From assembly GCA_965221845.1 (NCBI GenBank), contig OZ244919.1, positions 1,922,001 through 1,986,000 on the forward strand: a stretch of 64,000 nt of DNA, written 5' to 3'. Shown here piece after piece: positions 17,808 to 27,153 of this stretch (position 1 is its first letter; each line of letters opens with the position of its first letter). This stretch comes from JAJEFO01 sp965221845 (GTDB lineage: Bacteria; Pseudomonadota; Alphaproteobacteria; Rhodobacterales; Rhodobacteraceae). The notes below the pieces were generated by a model. It was not told the origin of the DNA. It worked only from the letters and a program-made list of their open reading frames with translations, and searched no databases. The position numbers and the translations under genes are program-made.

Positions 17808-19466
17808 ATGACCGAACCGACTGTCCTCGCGGGCCTTCTCAGACAGACAGGAGCGGCCATGGACTCGGTCGACGCGCTGCTGTCGCGGGCGATCGAACGC
17901 GTGCGGGACCTGGCAAGCGACGGCGGCACAGTCAGTCCGGCTCTGCTCGACAGCGAGCAGACGGCCGCGCATGGGCTTGCGTGGTTCGCGACCTGTGCAG
18001 AGGCCTTGCGGCAGATGCAGGGCTGGGCTGAACGACTCGAGGACAAGGGACGTTTCAGCGAAGTCGAGCAGCTGACCCACCAGATCGCCTTCGGGGAGTA
18101 CCTGTCCCAGATCATTGGCGGAATTCCGATGAGCCAGCATGAAATCGTGCGGCCATGGGACATGGGCCTGTCGCAGGAGGATCTGCACGACGCGCTCTCG
18201 CCCGACCTGCTTTCCCTGGCCCGCAACGGAAACGCCCAGTCCGCAAGAATGCGCCTTGTGGAGCTTGTTCGGACCGTGGACGGCGACATCGTCCACGGCG
18301 CCACGGGACTCGATGACGAGCTGGGGATGATCCGCGCGCAGTTTCGCCGCTTCGCCCAAGAACGCATCGAGCCGTTTGCCCATGACTGGCACCTCAAGGA
18401 CGAGCTGATCCCGATGGACGTCATCAAGGAGCTTGCGGGAATGGGCGTCTTTGGGCTGACGATTCCCGAGGAGTGGGGCGGGGTCGGCCTTTCCCGCACG
18501 GCCATGGCCGTTGTCTCCGAAGAGCTGTCGCGGGGGTACATCGGCACTGGCTCCCTGAGCACGCGTTCGGAAATCGCCGCCGAGCTCATCCTCACCGGCG
18601 GCACCGAGGAACAGAAGGCACGCTGGCTGCCGGGGCTTGCCTCCGGGGAGATCCTGCCGACAGCGGCCTTCACCGAGCCGGACACGGGGTCCGACCTTGG
18701 ATCCCTCAGGACGCGGGCGGAACGCTCCGGTGCGGACTGGGTTGTTACCGGCAGCAAGACCTGGATCACGCATGCGGCGCGCAGCAACCTGATGGCGGTG
18801 CTGGCGCGCACCGATCCCGAGACGTCGGACTATCGTGGATTGTCGATGTTCCTGGCCGCGAAGACCGCGGGCGCCGACGGGAAACCCTTTGTGGATGACG
18901 GCCTTTCAGGCGGAGAGATCAAGGTCCTCGGCTATCGTGGCATGAAGGAGTACACGGTCAATTTCGACGGATTCCGGATCAAGGACGAGAACCTTCTTGG
19001 CGGCGTGGAAGGCCGTGGCTTCAAGCAGCTGATGCAGACATTCGAAAGCGCGCGCATCCAGACAGCGGCGAGGGCGATCGGCGTTGCCCAGTCCGCCCTC
19101 GATGCAGGCCTTCGATACGCCGAGGACCGACAGCAGTTCGGCCGCTCCCTCGTCGCGTTTCCACGCGTTGCCTCGAAGCTCGCCGTCATGGCCGTCGAAA
19201 TCACCATCGCACGTCAGCTTGCATATCATGCCGCGCGGCAAAAGGATGCGGACAGGCGCTGCGATCTCGAGGCCGGCATGGCCAAGCTTCTCTGTGCGCG
19301 TGTCGCCTGGGCTGCGGCGGACAACGCGCTGCAGATCCATGGCGGCAACGGATTTGCCCTCGAATACGGCATCAGCCGGATCCTGTGCGATTCGCGGATC
19401 CTGAACATCTTCGAGGGCGCTGCCGAAATACAGGCGCAGGTGATTGCACGACGGCTTCTGGACTGA
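17808..19466 (+). CDS. mcd: (2S)-methylsuccinyl-CoA dehydrogenase
   Basis: A 552-residue acyl-CoA dehydrogenase with an N-terminal extension of about 150 residues, the length and layout of Mcd. Mcd oxidises methylsuccinyl-CoA to mesaconyl-CoA in the ethylmalonyl-CoA pathway of acetate assimilation. Motifs include FGLTIPEEWGGVGLS, the FAD-loop TAAFTEPDTGSDLGSLRTRA, WVVTGSKTWITHA, FESARIQTAARAIGVAQSA, and ALQIHGGNGFALEYGISRIL near the end. The start at 17808 follows an upstream frame that overlaps tauE antisense. It is divergent from tauE. PhaA in this window makes the shared precursor acetoacetyl-CoA. A related acyl-CoA dehydrogenase with the same extension is the main alternative. Confidence 0.87.
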   Translation: MTEPTVLAGLLRQTGAAMDSVDALLSRAIERVRDLASDGGTVSPALLDSEQTAAHGLAWFATCAEALRQMQGWAERLEDKGRFSEVEQLTHQIAFGEYLSQIIGGIPMSQHEIVRPWDMGLSQEDLHDALSPDLLSLARNGNAQSARMRLVELVRTVDGDIVHGATGLDDELGMIRAQFRRFAQERIEPFAHDWHLKDELIPMDVIKELAGMGVFGLTIPEEWGGVGLSRTAMAVVSEELSRGYIGTGSLSTRSEIAAELILTGGTEEQKARWLPGLASGEILPTAAFTEPDTGSDLGSLRTRAERSGADWVVTGSKTWITHAARSNLMAVLARTDPETSDYRGLSMFLAAKTAGADGKPFVDDGLSGGEIKVLGYRGMKEYTVNFDGFRIKDENLLGGVEGRGFKQLMQTFESARIQTAARAIGVAQSALDAGLRYAEDRQQFGRSLVAFPRVASKLAVMAVEITIARQLAYHAARQKDADRRCDLEAGMAKLLCARVAWAAADNALQIHGGNGFALEYGISRILCDSRILNIFEGAAEIQAQVIARRLLD

Positions 19467-20081
19467 ACGCCGCCGGTTACCTGCTCCGCGAGCCCCGTGC
19501 GAAGAAACCGGCTGACGCCGGGCGCATGGCGTCTCGGCCAACCGCCCGATTCCGAAGCTGGTCCGAACGAGGATCGAGGGGCGCCAAGGCCGCGAGGCGG
19601 CTTTGGCCGGACCGGCGTGCGGGCCTGTCCCGCGGAGCAAGCCCGCCCCCGAACGCATGGAACGGAAGGCCGAAGCCAGCGGCAAGGCCAGCCTGTGGCG
19701 TCCGGTCGCCCTGATCGCCAGCGTGCTTGGCGTGTCCGCGGCCGCAAGACGGGCGTCACGACCTGCGGAGACTGCCGGGACGGCGCGGACGGTGGCCGCG
19801 CTCTCTGGAGCGTGTCTTTCGGACCATCCAGACGCGAGAGATTGCGTGCGTGAATCTGCGCGAGGCAGGGCGCGTCAGGGCCCGAAAGCGGGATGCGGAG
19901 CGTCGGAAGGCGGAGACTTTGCGGGACCCGATCAATCAAGCGCGCACCTAGACCAAGTTCCGGCCCTGCCATCCGACGAAGTCTTGGCCGCGTCACGCAG
20001 CCAGCACGAGGCGTTGCGGTCCCCAGCCCGGGTGCTTGATGCGACAGGCGGGAGTCGCTTCGTGCCGGTCCGTCGCCGGAT
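19467..20081. other. 615 bases without a recognised gene
   Basis: Several GC-rich frames are open on the plus strand but none shows family motifs, a signal sequence or a ribosome-binding site. It may be the remains of decayed genes. Confidence 0.4.
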
Positions 20082-20387
20082 TCAGTTCAGGGCGGACAGA
20101 AGATCGCGCAGGAGCGGCACGGCCAGAAGCGCAACGATCACGCCACCGATCCGCTTGATCCAGACGAGATCGACCTCAACCCGGGCAAGGCGCCCGTTCA
20201 CGTCGCCACGCATGTCCGTCAACTCGCCGCGCAGCCGCGATTCCGTCTCAGACAGGTCGGCCCTGGTCGCAACGCCGCCCGTCACGCCGGATCGCACGGC
20301 TTCCGTGATCGCCTCCGCCTGGTCGGAATCAAAGCCCTTGGCCTTCAGCTGGCGCGTGACCGCCAGAGTGTCGAACGCGACATCCAT
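20082..20387 (-). CDS. DUF1640-type coiled-coil protein with C-terminal membrane segment
   Basis: A 101-residue protein. The N-terminus reads VAFDTLAVTRQLKAKGFDSD, followed by QAEAITEAVRSG and a coiled coil (LSETESRLRGELTDMRGDV). A C-terminal hydrophobic helix, GGVIVALLAVPLLRDLL, follows. This is the architecture of the DUF1640/CCDC90-like family, whose role in bacteria is not settled. It stands alone next to a decayed IS. Confidence 0.78.
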   Translation of the reverse strand: MDVAFDTLAVTRQLKAKGFDSDQAEAITEAVRSGVTGGVATRADLSETESRLRGELTDMRGDVNGRLARVEVDLVWIKRIGGVIVALLAVPLLRDLLSALN

Positions 20388-20436
20388 GCCCGGAAAGTAG
20401 CATCGCCTGCCTGACGATTCAACCGCGCCACCATCG

Positions 20437-21801
20437 GTGGCGCCCAGATTAGTTGCTCATGCGGCAACGGCCTGATTCGCCCGCCATTCCAGGAAGTCGG
20501 GCAGCCAGAGGTTCATGACCAGGGCCTTCAGCGCGAGCATGGCGTTGGCGCCCCTATCCGCCCGGCACGTTCCCGATCGCTCCGTCCGCAACCCGAACTG
20601 CCGGCATCCGCCCTCCACGACGCCGCTTCCGGCCCGGACGCCCCGCTCGCGGAACCCGTCGTGCCGCACCCGGCCGAGCCCGCTCTCGAAATGCCGGCAG
20701 CAGGCCTCCACGTCCTCGTGCCGGTCCCCGGACGGCGCGAGATCCCGGCCCCCGAAGAGCCCCTCGCAGGCGTTCGGGAGCCGTTCCGCTCCGTCGGAGA
20801 CGACCACGGGCCCGCCCGCGTCGTGCAGCCCCCGCCGCCGGGCCTCCCGGTCGGGCCGCGCCGCGAAGTCCGAGGGCTCCCGGCCTCCGGACGGCGCCGC
20901 CGCGCCGCCGGTCAGGCAGGTGACGGATTCGCCGCCCCGGTCCCTGACCGCCGCGCCGGTCCCGGGGTCCCGGCCCCCGACGGTGCAGATGACCGCAAGC
21001 CTGGCCTCGCGCGTCTTCGAGGTGCCGTCGGCCTGCCTGCCCGCGACGCCCTCGGTCCCCTCCTTCCGCATCGGGACGCCGGTGCCGTCGACGGAGAGCT
21101 GCATGCGCGGTTCCGGCGGCCTGCCGTCCAGCACCTCCTCGCGCTCGAAGCGGGCCGCCGCCTCGCCCAGCCCGGCGGGAAGCATCCCCCGCCGCACGAC
21201 CGGCAGCGGAAACGCGACCGCTCCGCCTCGACCCGCCCCAGCCGGGTCGAGGCAAGGACTTCGGCGCCGACGAATGCCGGGCCGTCGGCGTCCCGCAGGC
21301 CGCGCACTCCGGCGCCGGCCGCGTCGCGTCCAGCCGCTCGAAGAGCGGCTTCAGCACCGCCGCGCCGCCGCCCGGCGAGGCGTCCCGGAGCGCCCGCCCG
21401 CCCCCGTCCGGGTCCGGAACCCCCGGGCCCGGGTCCGCCGCCAGCCGCGGCGGCAGCGGACCGAACTCCGCCGGGACCGCCCCGTCAGCGCCTCCGGCGT
21501 GCCGTCCCCCGCGACGTCGCGGCTGCGCACCTCGCCCCCCTCGATCCAGCATCGCGTGAACCCGCCCGCGTGCCTGCGGACCGGCGGCGGATGCGCCGCC
21601 GCCTCGTCCTCGGGAAGGCCCTCCGGACAATCCGCCGCGTCCGGATGGCGGTGCACCCGGCTCCCTTCGCTCTCGTCAGTCATGACACGCACTCCTGCGT
21701 CTGCCTCATGCAGCGCGCCGCCGGCCGGCTTGCCCGGCACGCCGCATGGATGGCGTAAAAGAACCGACGGAGTCAAAAATCTGAACTACACCCGGCTACA
21801 C
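20437..21801 (-). mobile_element. Decayed ISKra4-family element
   Basis: The right end reads inward GGGTGTAGTTCAGATTTTTGAC and the left end GTGGCGCCCAGATTAGTTG, matching the ends of the element at 50062-51741. The 9-base repeat CCACCATCG flanks it (20428-20436 and 21802-21810) and may be the target duplication. Exact ends are uncertain by a few bases because the right terminus carries a second ACACCC. Confidence 0.75.
20457..21683 (-). pseudogene. ISKra4-family transposase remnant
   Basis: The N-terminal part (FTRCWIEGGEVRSRDVAGDG) and C-terminal part (AGSGVVEGGCRQFGL, GANAMLALKALVMNLW) are recognisable but lie in different frames. About 60 residues between FGGRDL and the CCRHFE motif are deleted. 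Compared with the 50184-51719 copy, many changes are Lys to Arg, Ile to Val, Glu to Gly, Leu or Ser to Pro and Tyr to Cys, i.e. mostly A-to-G or T-to-C. Not functional. Confidence 0.82.
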
Positions 21802-22053
21802 CCACCATCGCCGAGCGCGACGGGAGGCCATCCTCGAGCAACGGCCGCGGCTGCGAACAGGCGACAGTTCTGAGTCCCCGGCCGCTCGTCGCGCGCCCGA
21901 TGACCCGCTCATGCATCACGTCATCCAGCTTGACGCCTCCAATGTCATCGCCGGACGGGCCGCGCGGCTGATCAGAAAGATCGCCGGTGACGGTCGGCCC
22001 CGGCGGCCTCGCGACCGCCTTCCCTGCATCGCCGGAAAGGTTCGGGCGAACGA

Positions 22054-22779
22054 TCAGGGATCGGCTGCCAGAATGTCCGCCAGCCGGTCACGGGCTTCGG
22101 GCAAGCGGCGGTTCCCGAGCGCGGGAGCCATCCACGACTTCAAGAAGTGGCAAGTCGTTCTGAGGCCGTCACGGATTTCCGCAGCGCTGCCGTCGCCTTG
22201 CCCGAGAAGAGAAGGCGACAGTGGCAGCATGCTCGGTTTCCATTTTCCTGCCCCGGCGCCGGAAACCGCACGCCCGGACTTGGGCGAAACATAGACAAGG
22301 CCTTCGGTCGCCCCCGTCACCGCGCATCTTGACAGGTCAAGGCCGAAGCCAAGCTCTTCGAGCAGCGCGATCTCCCACCGCACATAGGCCAGCGGCCAGA
22401 AGGGACCGTCGCACATCATTTCAAGAACTGCCAGCGTCACGTCATAAAGCGCCGGATGCGGTTCTCGCTCGGGCAGCGCGTAGGAAAGCAGGGTCGTGAT
22501 CGCGTTCAGGCCGGCAAGCGTCCTGCGCTCTCCCATGAGCGACGCGGCGCGGGCCAGAACCGGCTCGACTGCGAAGCTGCCCAGATGTTCGGCAAGGCGC
22601 GCGCGCCACGTGACCAGAACCTGGTTTCCCGGCTCCAGAACAGGCGCCAGCCGCCGCGGCCCGCCGGATCGGACAATCCCTGCATGCCGGCCATGGCCGC
22701 GCGTGAACACCTCGATGATCAACGCGCTTTCTCCGTGACGGCGACGTGCAAGGACGACGCCCTCTTCGCACCACTCCAT
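22054..22779 (-). CDS. recO: DNA repair protein RecO
   Basis: A 241-residue recombination mediator that helps load RecA with RecR. It has the OB-fold N-terminus WCEEGVVLARRRHGESALIIEVFT, then HAGIVRSGG. The C-terminal helical domain carries LLEELGFGLDLSRCAVTGA and GLRTTCHFLKSWMA. The start at 22779 follows AAGGCG and gives the typical RecO beginning. The 147 upstream codons of the open frame are not conserved. The usual era neighbour is not seen; a MITE-like element lies about 400 bases upstream. Confidence 0.92.
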   Translation of the reverse strand: MEWCEEGVVLARRRHGESALIIEVFTRGHGRHAGIVRSGGPRRLAPVLEPGNQVLVTWRARLAEHLGSFAVEPVLARAASLMGERRTLAGLNAITTLLSYALPEREPHPALYDVTLAVLEMMCDGPFWPLAYVRWEIALLEELGFGLDLSRCAVTGATEGLVYVSPKSGRAVSGAGAGKWKPSMLPLSPSLLGQGDGSAAEIRDGLRTTCHFLKSWMAPALGNRRLPEARDRLADILAADP

Positions 22780-23631
22780 CAGATCGCCTTCGCTGCCGCG
22801 CTGCCGTTCGCGCGGGAACCGTTGCCGCTCGCGCAACAATGCCGACGCTGCGCGTGAAGCAAATCTGCAACGCATCCGCGCGGCGTGCCGATGTCTCGGA
22901 CAGGTTCGGCAAGAGCGCCGCGCTCTTCCTCTCGCACCGGATCTCTCCCGCTTCTGCACGAAGGCAAGAATGCCCAAGCGTGAAGATGACATCAAGCGGG
23001 CCGCTCCCGGCCGGGAGCGGCGACGTGTGCTGGACGGGAAGGGCCCCGTCCCCGCGGCGCCAACGCCGCAGATGCCTGCGATCCATCCCCAGCAACGGTC
23101 CTGACGGAGGGGGCGTCCGCCGGCGCTGCTGCAGCATCCAGAGGGGCCGCTTCGCGTCCTCCGGCCGCCCAATGGCATTCGGTTAAGGCGGTTCGCCACC
23201 TGATGAGCGTGAATTGGCATTTCGCCAATTATATATTATGGTTGATTATTAAAAACTATCTGTATATTGTATGCAATCTTGTCACGCATCTACTTTGGCG
23301 GCATGGGAAACCGTTAACCGAATGCCATTGTCCGGCCGCCGGAACCGAGCACGCGCCTTTCCATGGCCCTGGCCCGTGACAGATGGCCAAAGCGATCACG
23401 GGCGGCACCCCTGGTTCCGCCGCCGTGTGATCCCCGGCAAGAAACGCTTTCGCACTTCGCTGCACGCGCGGCCTGCCCATTGATCATTCAAGCGCCGGAC
23501 AATTGCATCTTCCGGCGCTGGTTCCGCTTGTTGCCGGGGCTGGATTTCGCGACATCTTGGGCTTCGTCGTGTCGCTCGGCGGCGGTCCGGGGGCCGGACG
23601 GTCTCGATTCTCGCGTGCCGGTCCGGGCGCT
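22780..23631. other. 852-base gap upstream of recO
   Basis: No gene is recognised. It contains the recO promoter region, the 161-bp MITE-like element (23170-23330, separate entry) and GC-rich flanks. The end of the broken IS4 transposase bounds it on the right. Confidence 0.5.
23170..23330. mobile_element. MITE-like element, 17-bp inverted repeats, 10-bp target duplication
   Basis: CAATGGCATTCGGTTAA (23170-23186) recurs as its exact complement at 23314-23330. TCCGGCCGCC flanks both sides (23160-23169 and 23331-23340), a perfect 10-bp direct repeat. The inside is AT-rich, unlike its surroundings, and holds the palindrome AATTGGC-ATTTC-GCCAATT (23212-23230). It has no coding capacity, so a transposase acting in trans must have moved it. 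Confidence 0.82.
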
Positions 23632-25578
23632 TCAGCCCCTTTGGGCGAGACAGGGATGCAATGCGCTCGCCGCGCCGTTCTCTGCGATCCGCTCGATGGC
23701 CTGCGCGCCGGTGACGAGCCTCGCGCAGCCCTCCCAGACCGTCTGGCGGCCCGGCGGGCCGTCGTTGCTGCGGTCCGGGTGGCCGCCGGGCCGGGCGACG
23801 AGCAGCAGGGCCTGTCCGAGCGACACCGCCCCGAGGTCCGGCGGATCCTCCGGCCGCTCCCGGCCGGGGACCGGGAGGCCGCGGGCGATGGCGAAGTCGG
23901 GCGGCATCGCGGTCTCGGAGGCCGACAGCATCCTGTGCGCGGGCAGTTCCGGCGTGTCCCGCCCCATGAGCGTCAGCGCCGCCAGGCGCCAGGCGATCAC
24001 CGCGTTGACCGTGACCGCGGCCTTCATCCGCGCGGCGGTGCGGAAGCCGGACTTCTCGATCTCGCAGCCGGTCTTGAGGATCCTGTGCCAGTCCTCGATG
24101 CGCCACCTCAGCGCGTACAGGTCGAGGATCCGGCGCGCCCCTCGGCACGGGGACGTCGAGCTCCAGCCAGCGCAGCTCGACGGCGGCGCGCCGCGCCTCG
24201 CGCCCGGCGAAGGCCTTCCGGCCGCGCGCGGCGCGCCGCGCCGAGGCGCGGTCGACGCGGACCTCGTGGCGCGCGCGCGGGACGGAGGCCCGCACCCTGG
24301 CGAACAGCCTGTCCCCGTCCGCCAGAACGCGATCGGCCCGCGCCCGGACGAGAAGGTCGGCGCCGCCACCGTCGGGACGGTCGAACTCGATGCGCGGAAC
24401 CCCGAGGGGGATGCCCTGCTCGCTGACGGCGAGCGTGCCGTGCATGTGGATGCCGAGGGTGCCCGAACCCTTCCCGCCGTTCCGCGAGATCACCCCTGGT
24501 CCCGCGCAGCCGTGATGCGTCGCGAAGTCGAGGTCCGTGCCGTCCTGGACGAGCGGCACCGCGCCGTCCGCTCCCTGTGGCCCGCCAGGACGCCCTCCGG
24601 CGTCAGGCCGGCATGCTCGTGGTCCGCTTTCCCGATCATCCGGCAGTGCCCCGTCACCAGCGCCCGGTTGCCGCAGGCCGCCGTGAAGGACGTCTTCGAC
24701 GCCGCCGCCGCCTGGACCGCGGCGCTCGCCACGAGCCGGTCGCGCAGCCTGCCGTGCAGCGCGGCCCCGCCGGACTCGTTCACGGCCCGCCGGTCCCTGT
24801 CAAGGCCGTCGCCGGGGCCGAGCACGGCCCGCGGGCGCGGCGGCGGGCGCAGGCTGCCGCCGGCGCATCCGGGGCCGACGAACGTCTCCGCCAGCAGCGG
24901 CCGGACGCCGCAGCGCTCCAGGAAGTCGTCCCCGAGGCGGCGCAGGACCGGCGCAAGCGCCTTCGGGGCCAGGTTCCGGCAGGAGAGGCCGGTCCGGACC
25001 AGGAACCGCGACATCCCGACCACCCGGCCGAGCCCCGCGGCGCGGGCGGAAGCGTCCCAGCCGATCCAGGCGTCCCGCGCCGACAGCCGCGGCGCCGGGC
25101 TGGCGAACAGGAGCCCGCCGAGCCAGCCGTGGCCCGAGCCGATCAGGTGCCGCATCTGGCGCCCCGCGTGCTGCGCCGCGCCCGGCGGATGCTCGTCGGC
25201 GAGCATCCGCGACAGAAGGCGCCGCTCCGCGCCCCCGTCGACGGGCCGCACCTCCAGCCCGCGGACGCCGTCCGCCCGCGACGGCAGGCCGACGGGCGCC
25301 GCCACGGGCGCGGCCTGCAGCCGCGGCGCCCTCGGCACGCCCCTGCCCGGACCTCCGGGCGGCAGCCGGAACGCGCCCTCCGCCTCAAGCGCGGCCAGCG
25401 CGGCGATGCAGCTCGATGTCCGCAGGCGTCCCCGCGTGTCGACGAGACCGAGACCCTCGCAGACCGCCTGGGCGACAGCCATCCGTCCCGGAAACCGGGC
25501 GGGCGGAGGAAGGCCGGCCAGGAAGGCCCGCCCGGCCTCCGACTTCAGAACGGACGGAATGGAAGGCGATCCGGTCAT
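23632..25578 (-). pseudogene. DUF4338 (DruA-like) - IS4-family transposase fusion, broken
   Basis: The N-terminal part (25578 to about 24559) is a DUF4338 domain, with HLIGSGHGWLGGLLFASPA, ARDAWIGWD and SRFLVRTGLSCRNLA. The next frame (about 24559-24140) holds IS4 DDE features, VQDGTDLDFATHHGCAG and SRNGGKGSGTLGIHMHG. A third frame (about 24140-23632) holds the YREK motif in LYALRWRIEDWHRILK and a Tn5-like tail. DUF4338-IS4 fusions are known transposase architectures. Two frameshifts make this copy inactive. No clear terminal repeats were found. It starts head-to-head with the plus-strand DUF4338 gene. Confidence 0.8.
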
Positions 25579-26098
25579 GGCCGCCTCACGACAGGCGCAC
25601 GGACCTCGATTGTCCGGGGGCTATGTGATCAATGGGCAGCGCGCGGCCGCCACGGAGCCGGCCCGGGCGGCGATCGCCCGCGCCTTCTGCCGCCGCACCG
25701 GCTGGCGCAAGCCCGACGGCGGGCTCAAGAGCATGATGGCGAAGGTCGTCATGCTGAAGATGCACCGCGACGGGATCATCGCGCCGCCGCCGCCGCTCCC
25801 CGCCCCGAAGGCCGTCGACGAGGTCCGCCCGCTGGAATTCCGGATCGTGAGGGGCGGCGCCCGGAAGGGCCGGCTCTGGAACGGGTTCGTCGCCCGATGG
25901 CACTGCCCCGGATGCACGCGCCTGGTCGGCGCGCAGATGCGCCACGACGGCGGCGCCTGCCGCGCCTCCGGCTGGATCCGCGTCGGAACCACAAAGGTCC
26001 GCGGCCGCTACGACCGGAGCAACAGGGCCGGCAAGCCGAAGAAGGGCATCTGGCTCTGCCCGCTCCGGAAGGACTGGAAGCGGACCCCCAACCGTTGA
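25577..26098 (+). CDS. DUF4338 (DruA-like) protein with internal deletion
   Basis: A 173-residue frame. The N-terminal third (AIARAFCRRTGWRKPDGGLK, MLKMHRDGIIAPPPP) is the helical start of DUF4338 proteins. The end (RASGWIRVGTTKVRGRYDRS, WLCPLRKDWKR) is their C-terminal signature. The middle, normally about 120 residues with the RDRWIGW region, is missing in frame after LVGAQMRH. HYLGY has become HCPGC, again changes of A-to-G/T-to-C type. It is probably a decayed copy, although the frame stays open. Its ATG (25577) overlaps the opposite ATG of the neighbour; a later GTG start is possible. Confidence 0.6.
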   Translation: MAASRQAHGPRLSGGYVINGQRAAATEPARAAIARAFCRRTGWRKPDGGLKSMMAKVVMLKMHRDGIIAPPPPLPAPKAVDEVRPLEFRIVRGGARKGRLWNGFVARWHCPGCTRLVGAQMRHDGGACRASGWIRVGTTKVRGRYDRSNRAGKPKKGIWLCPLRKDWKRTPNR

Positions 26099-26229
26099 AC
26101 GTCACCTCACGGCCGAACGCTTGCCGCGCATGAAGCCGGAAGCGTCGTGCACGGCACGCACGTCATGCAGGGTGACAAGCGCCGGTCGACTCGATAAGAG
26201 TGCGCCGAAACCAGAAGTGCGCGCACGCC

Positions 26230-27150
26230 ATGACCCATAAGATATTCGGCCACAAATCGCCTGACACCGACTCCACCGGCTCCCCCATCATCTGGGCCTG
26301 GTACCTGAACGAATGCCGCAACACGCCGGCCGAGCCACGGCTTCTTGGCGAACCCAACGCCGAGGCGCTCTTCGTGCTCGGGCGCTGGAACCTCGACAAG
26401 CCGGAAATCCTGGAAAGCGTGGGCGCGGGCGACAGCTGCATCATCGTTGACACGAACAACGTCGCGGAACTGCCCGAGGGCATCAACGATGCGGAGGTCA
26501 TCGAGGTCATTGATCACCACATGCTGCAAGGCGGGCTCAAGACCAGGTTGCCGATCACCATCACCGTCCGCCCGCTGGCCTGCACGGCGACGATAATGCA
26601 CGACCTCATGGGCGCGGACGCCTCCAGGATGCCGCATGCCATCAAGGGAGCGATGCTTTCCTGCATCCTGAGCGACACGCTTGAGTTTCGTTCGCCAACA
26701 ACGACCGATGCCGACAGGGAACTGGCGGAGCGCCTTGCAGAGGAACTGGGGATGGATATCGCGGAATACGCGCAGGAGATGTTCGCGGCCAAGTCCGACG
26801 TCTCGCGCTACACGGATGCGGAATTGCTGCGCCTGGATGCCAAGGCCTACGAGGTGGACGGCACGAGCCTCCGGATCTCAGTCCTTGAAACGACGTCTCC
26901 GTCGCGCGTTCTGGAGCGGAAAGCGGGCCTGATGAAGGAGCTGGAAACCGTCGCAAAGGAGGACGGCGTGGACCAGGTCCTGTTCTTCGTCGTGGACATC
27001 CTGTCCGAGGAGGCCACTCTCTTCGTCACGAGCGAAGCCGTGCGACGCATCGCCGCCAAGAGCTTCGGGGTCGAGGCCAGCGGCGACCTGGCCACCCTGC
27101 CCGGCGTGGTCAGCCGGAAGAAGCAGATCATTCCGGCGTTGAAGATCTGA
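26230..27150 (+). CDS. ppaC: Manganese-dependent inorganic pyrophosphatase (family II, DHH)
   Basis: A 306-residue enzyme that hydrolyses pyrophosphate to phosphate. Metal-binding motifs of the DHH family are GHKSPDTDS near the N-terminus, IVDTNN and VIDHHMLQGG. The C-terminal DHHA2 domain carries SRKKQIIPAL. Length is typical. Start chosen at 26230, directly before KIFGHKSPDTD. The HAD gene begins three bases after its stop, so the two are probably one transcript. Confidence 0.94.
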   Translation: MTHKIFGHKSPDTDSTGSPIIWAWYLNECRNTPAEPRLLGEPNAEALFVLGRWNLDKPEILESVGAGDSCIIVDTNNVAELPEGINDAEVIEVIDHHMLQGGLKTRLPITITVRPLACTATIMHDLMGADASRMPHAIKGAMLSCILSDTLEFRSPTTTDADRELAERLAEELGMDIAEYAQEMFAAKSDVSRYTDAELLRLDAKAYEVDGTSLRISVLETTSPSRVLERKAGLMKELETVAKEDGVDQVLFFVVDILSEEATLFVTSEAVRRIAAKSFGVEASGDLATLPGVVSRKKQIIPALKI

Positions 27151-27153
27151 GGC

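Noticed and set aside
23212..23290. Quorum-sensing lux-type operator at the AATTGGC palindrome
   Set aside because: It lies inside the MITE, does not match a lux box and has no downstream gene on either side within normal distance.
23363..26098. 911-codon plus-strand frame
   Set aside because: Only the last 173 codons show DUF4338 features; the rest is antisense to the broken IS4 transposase.
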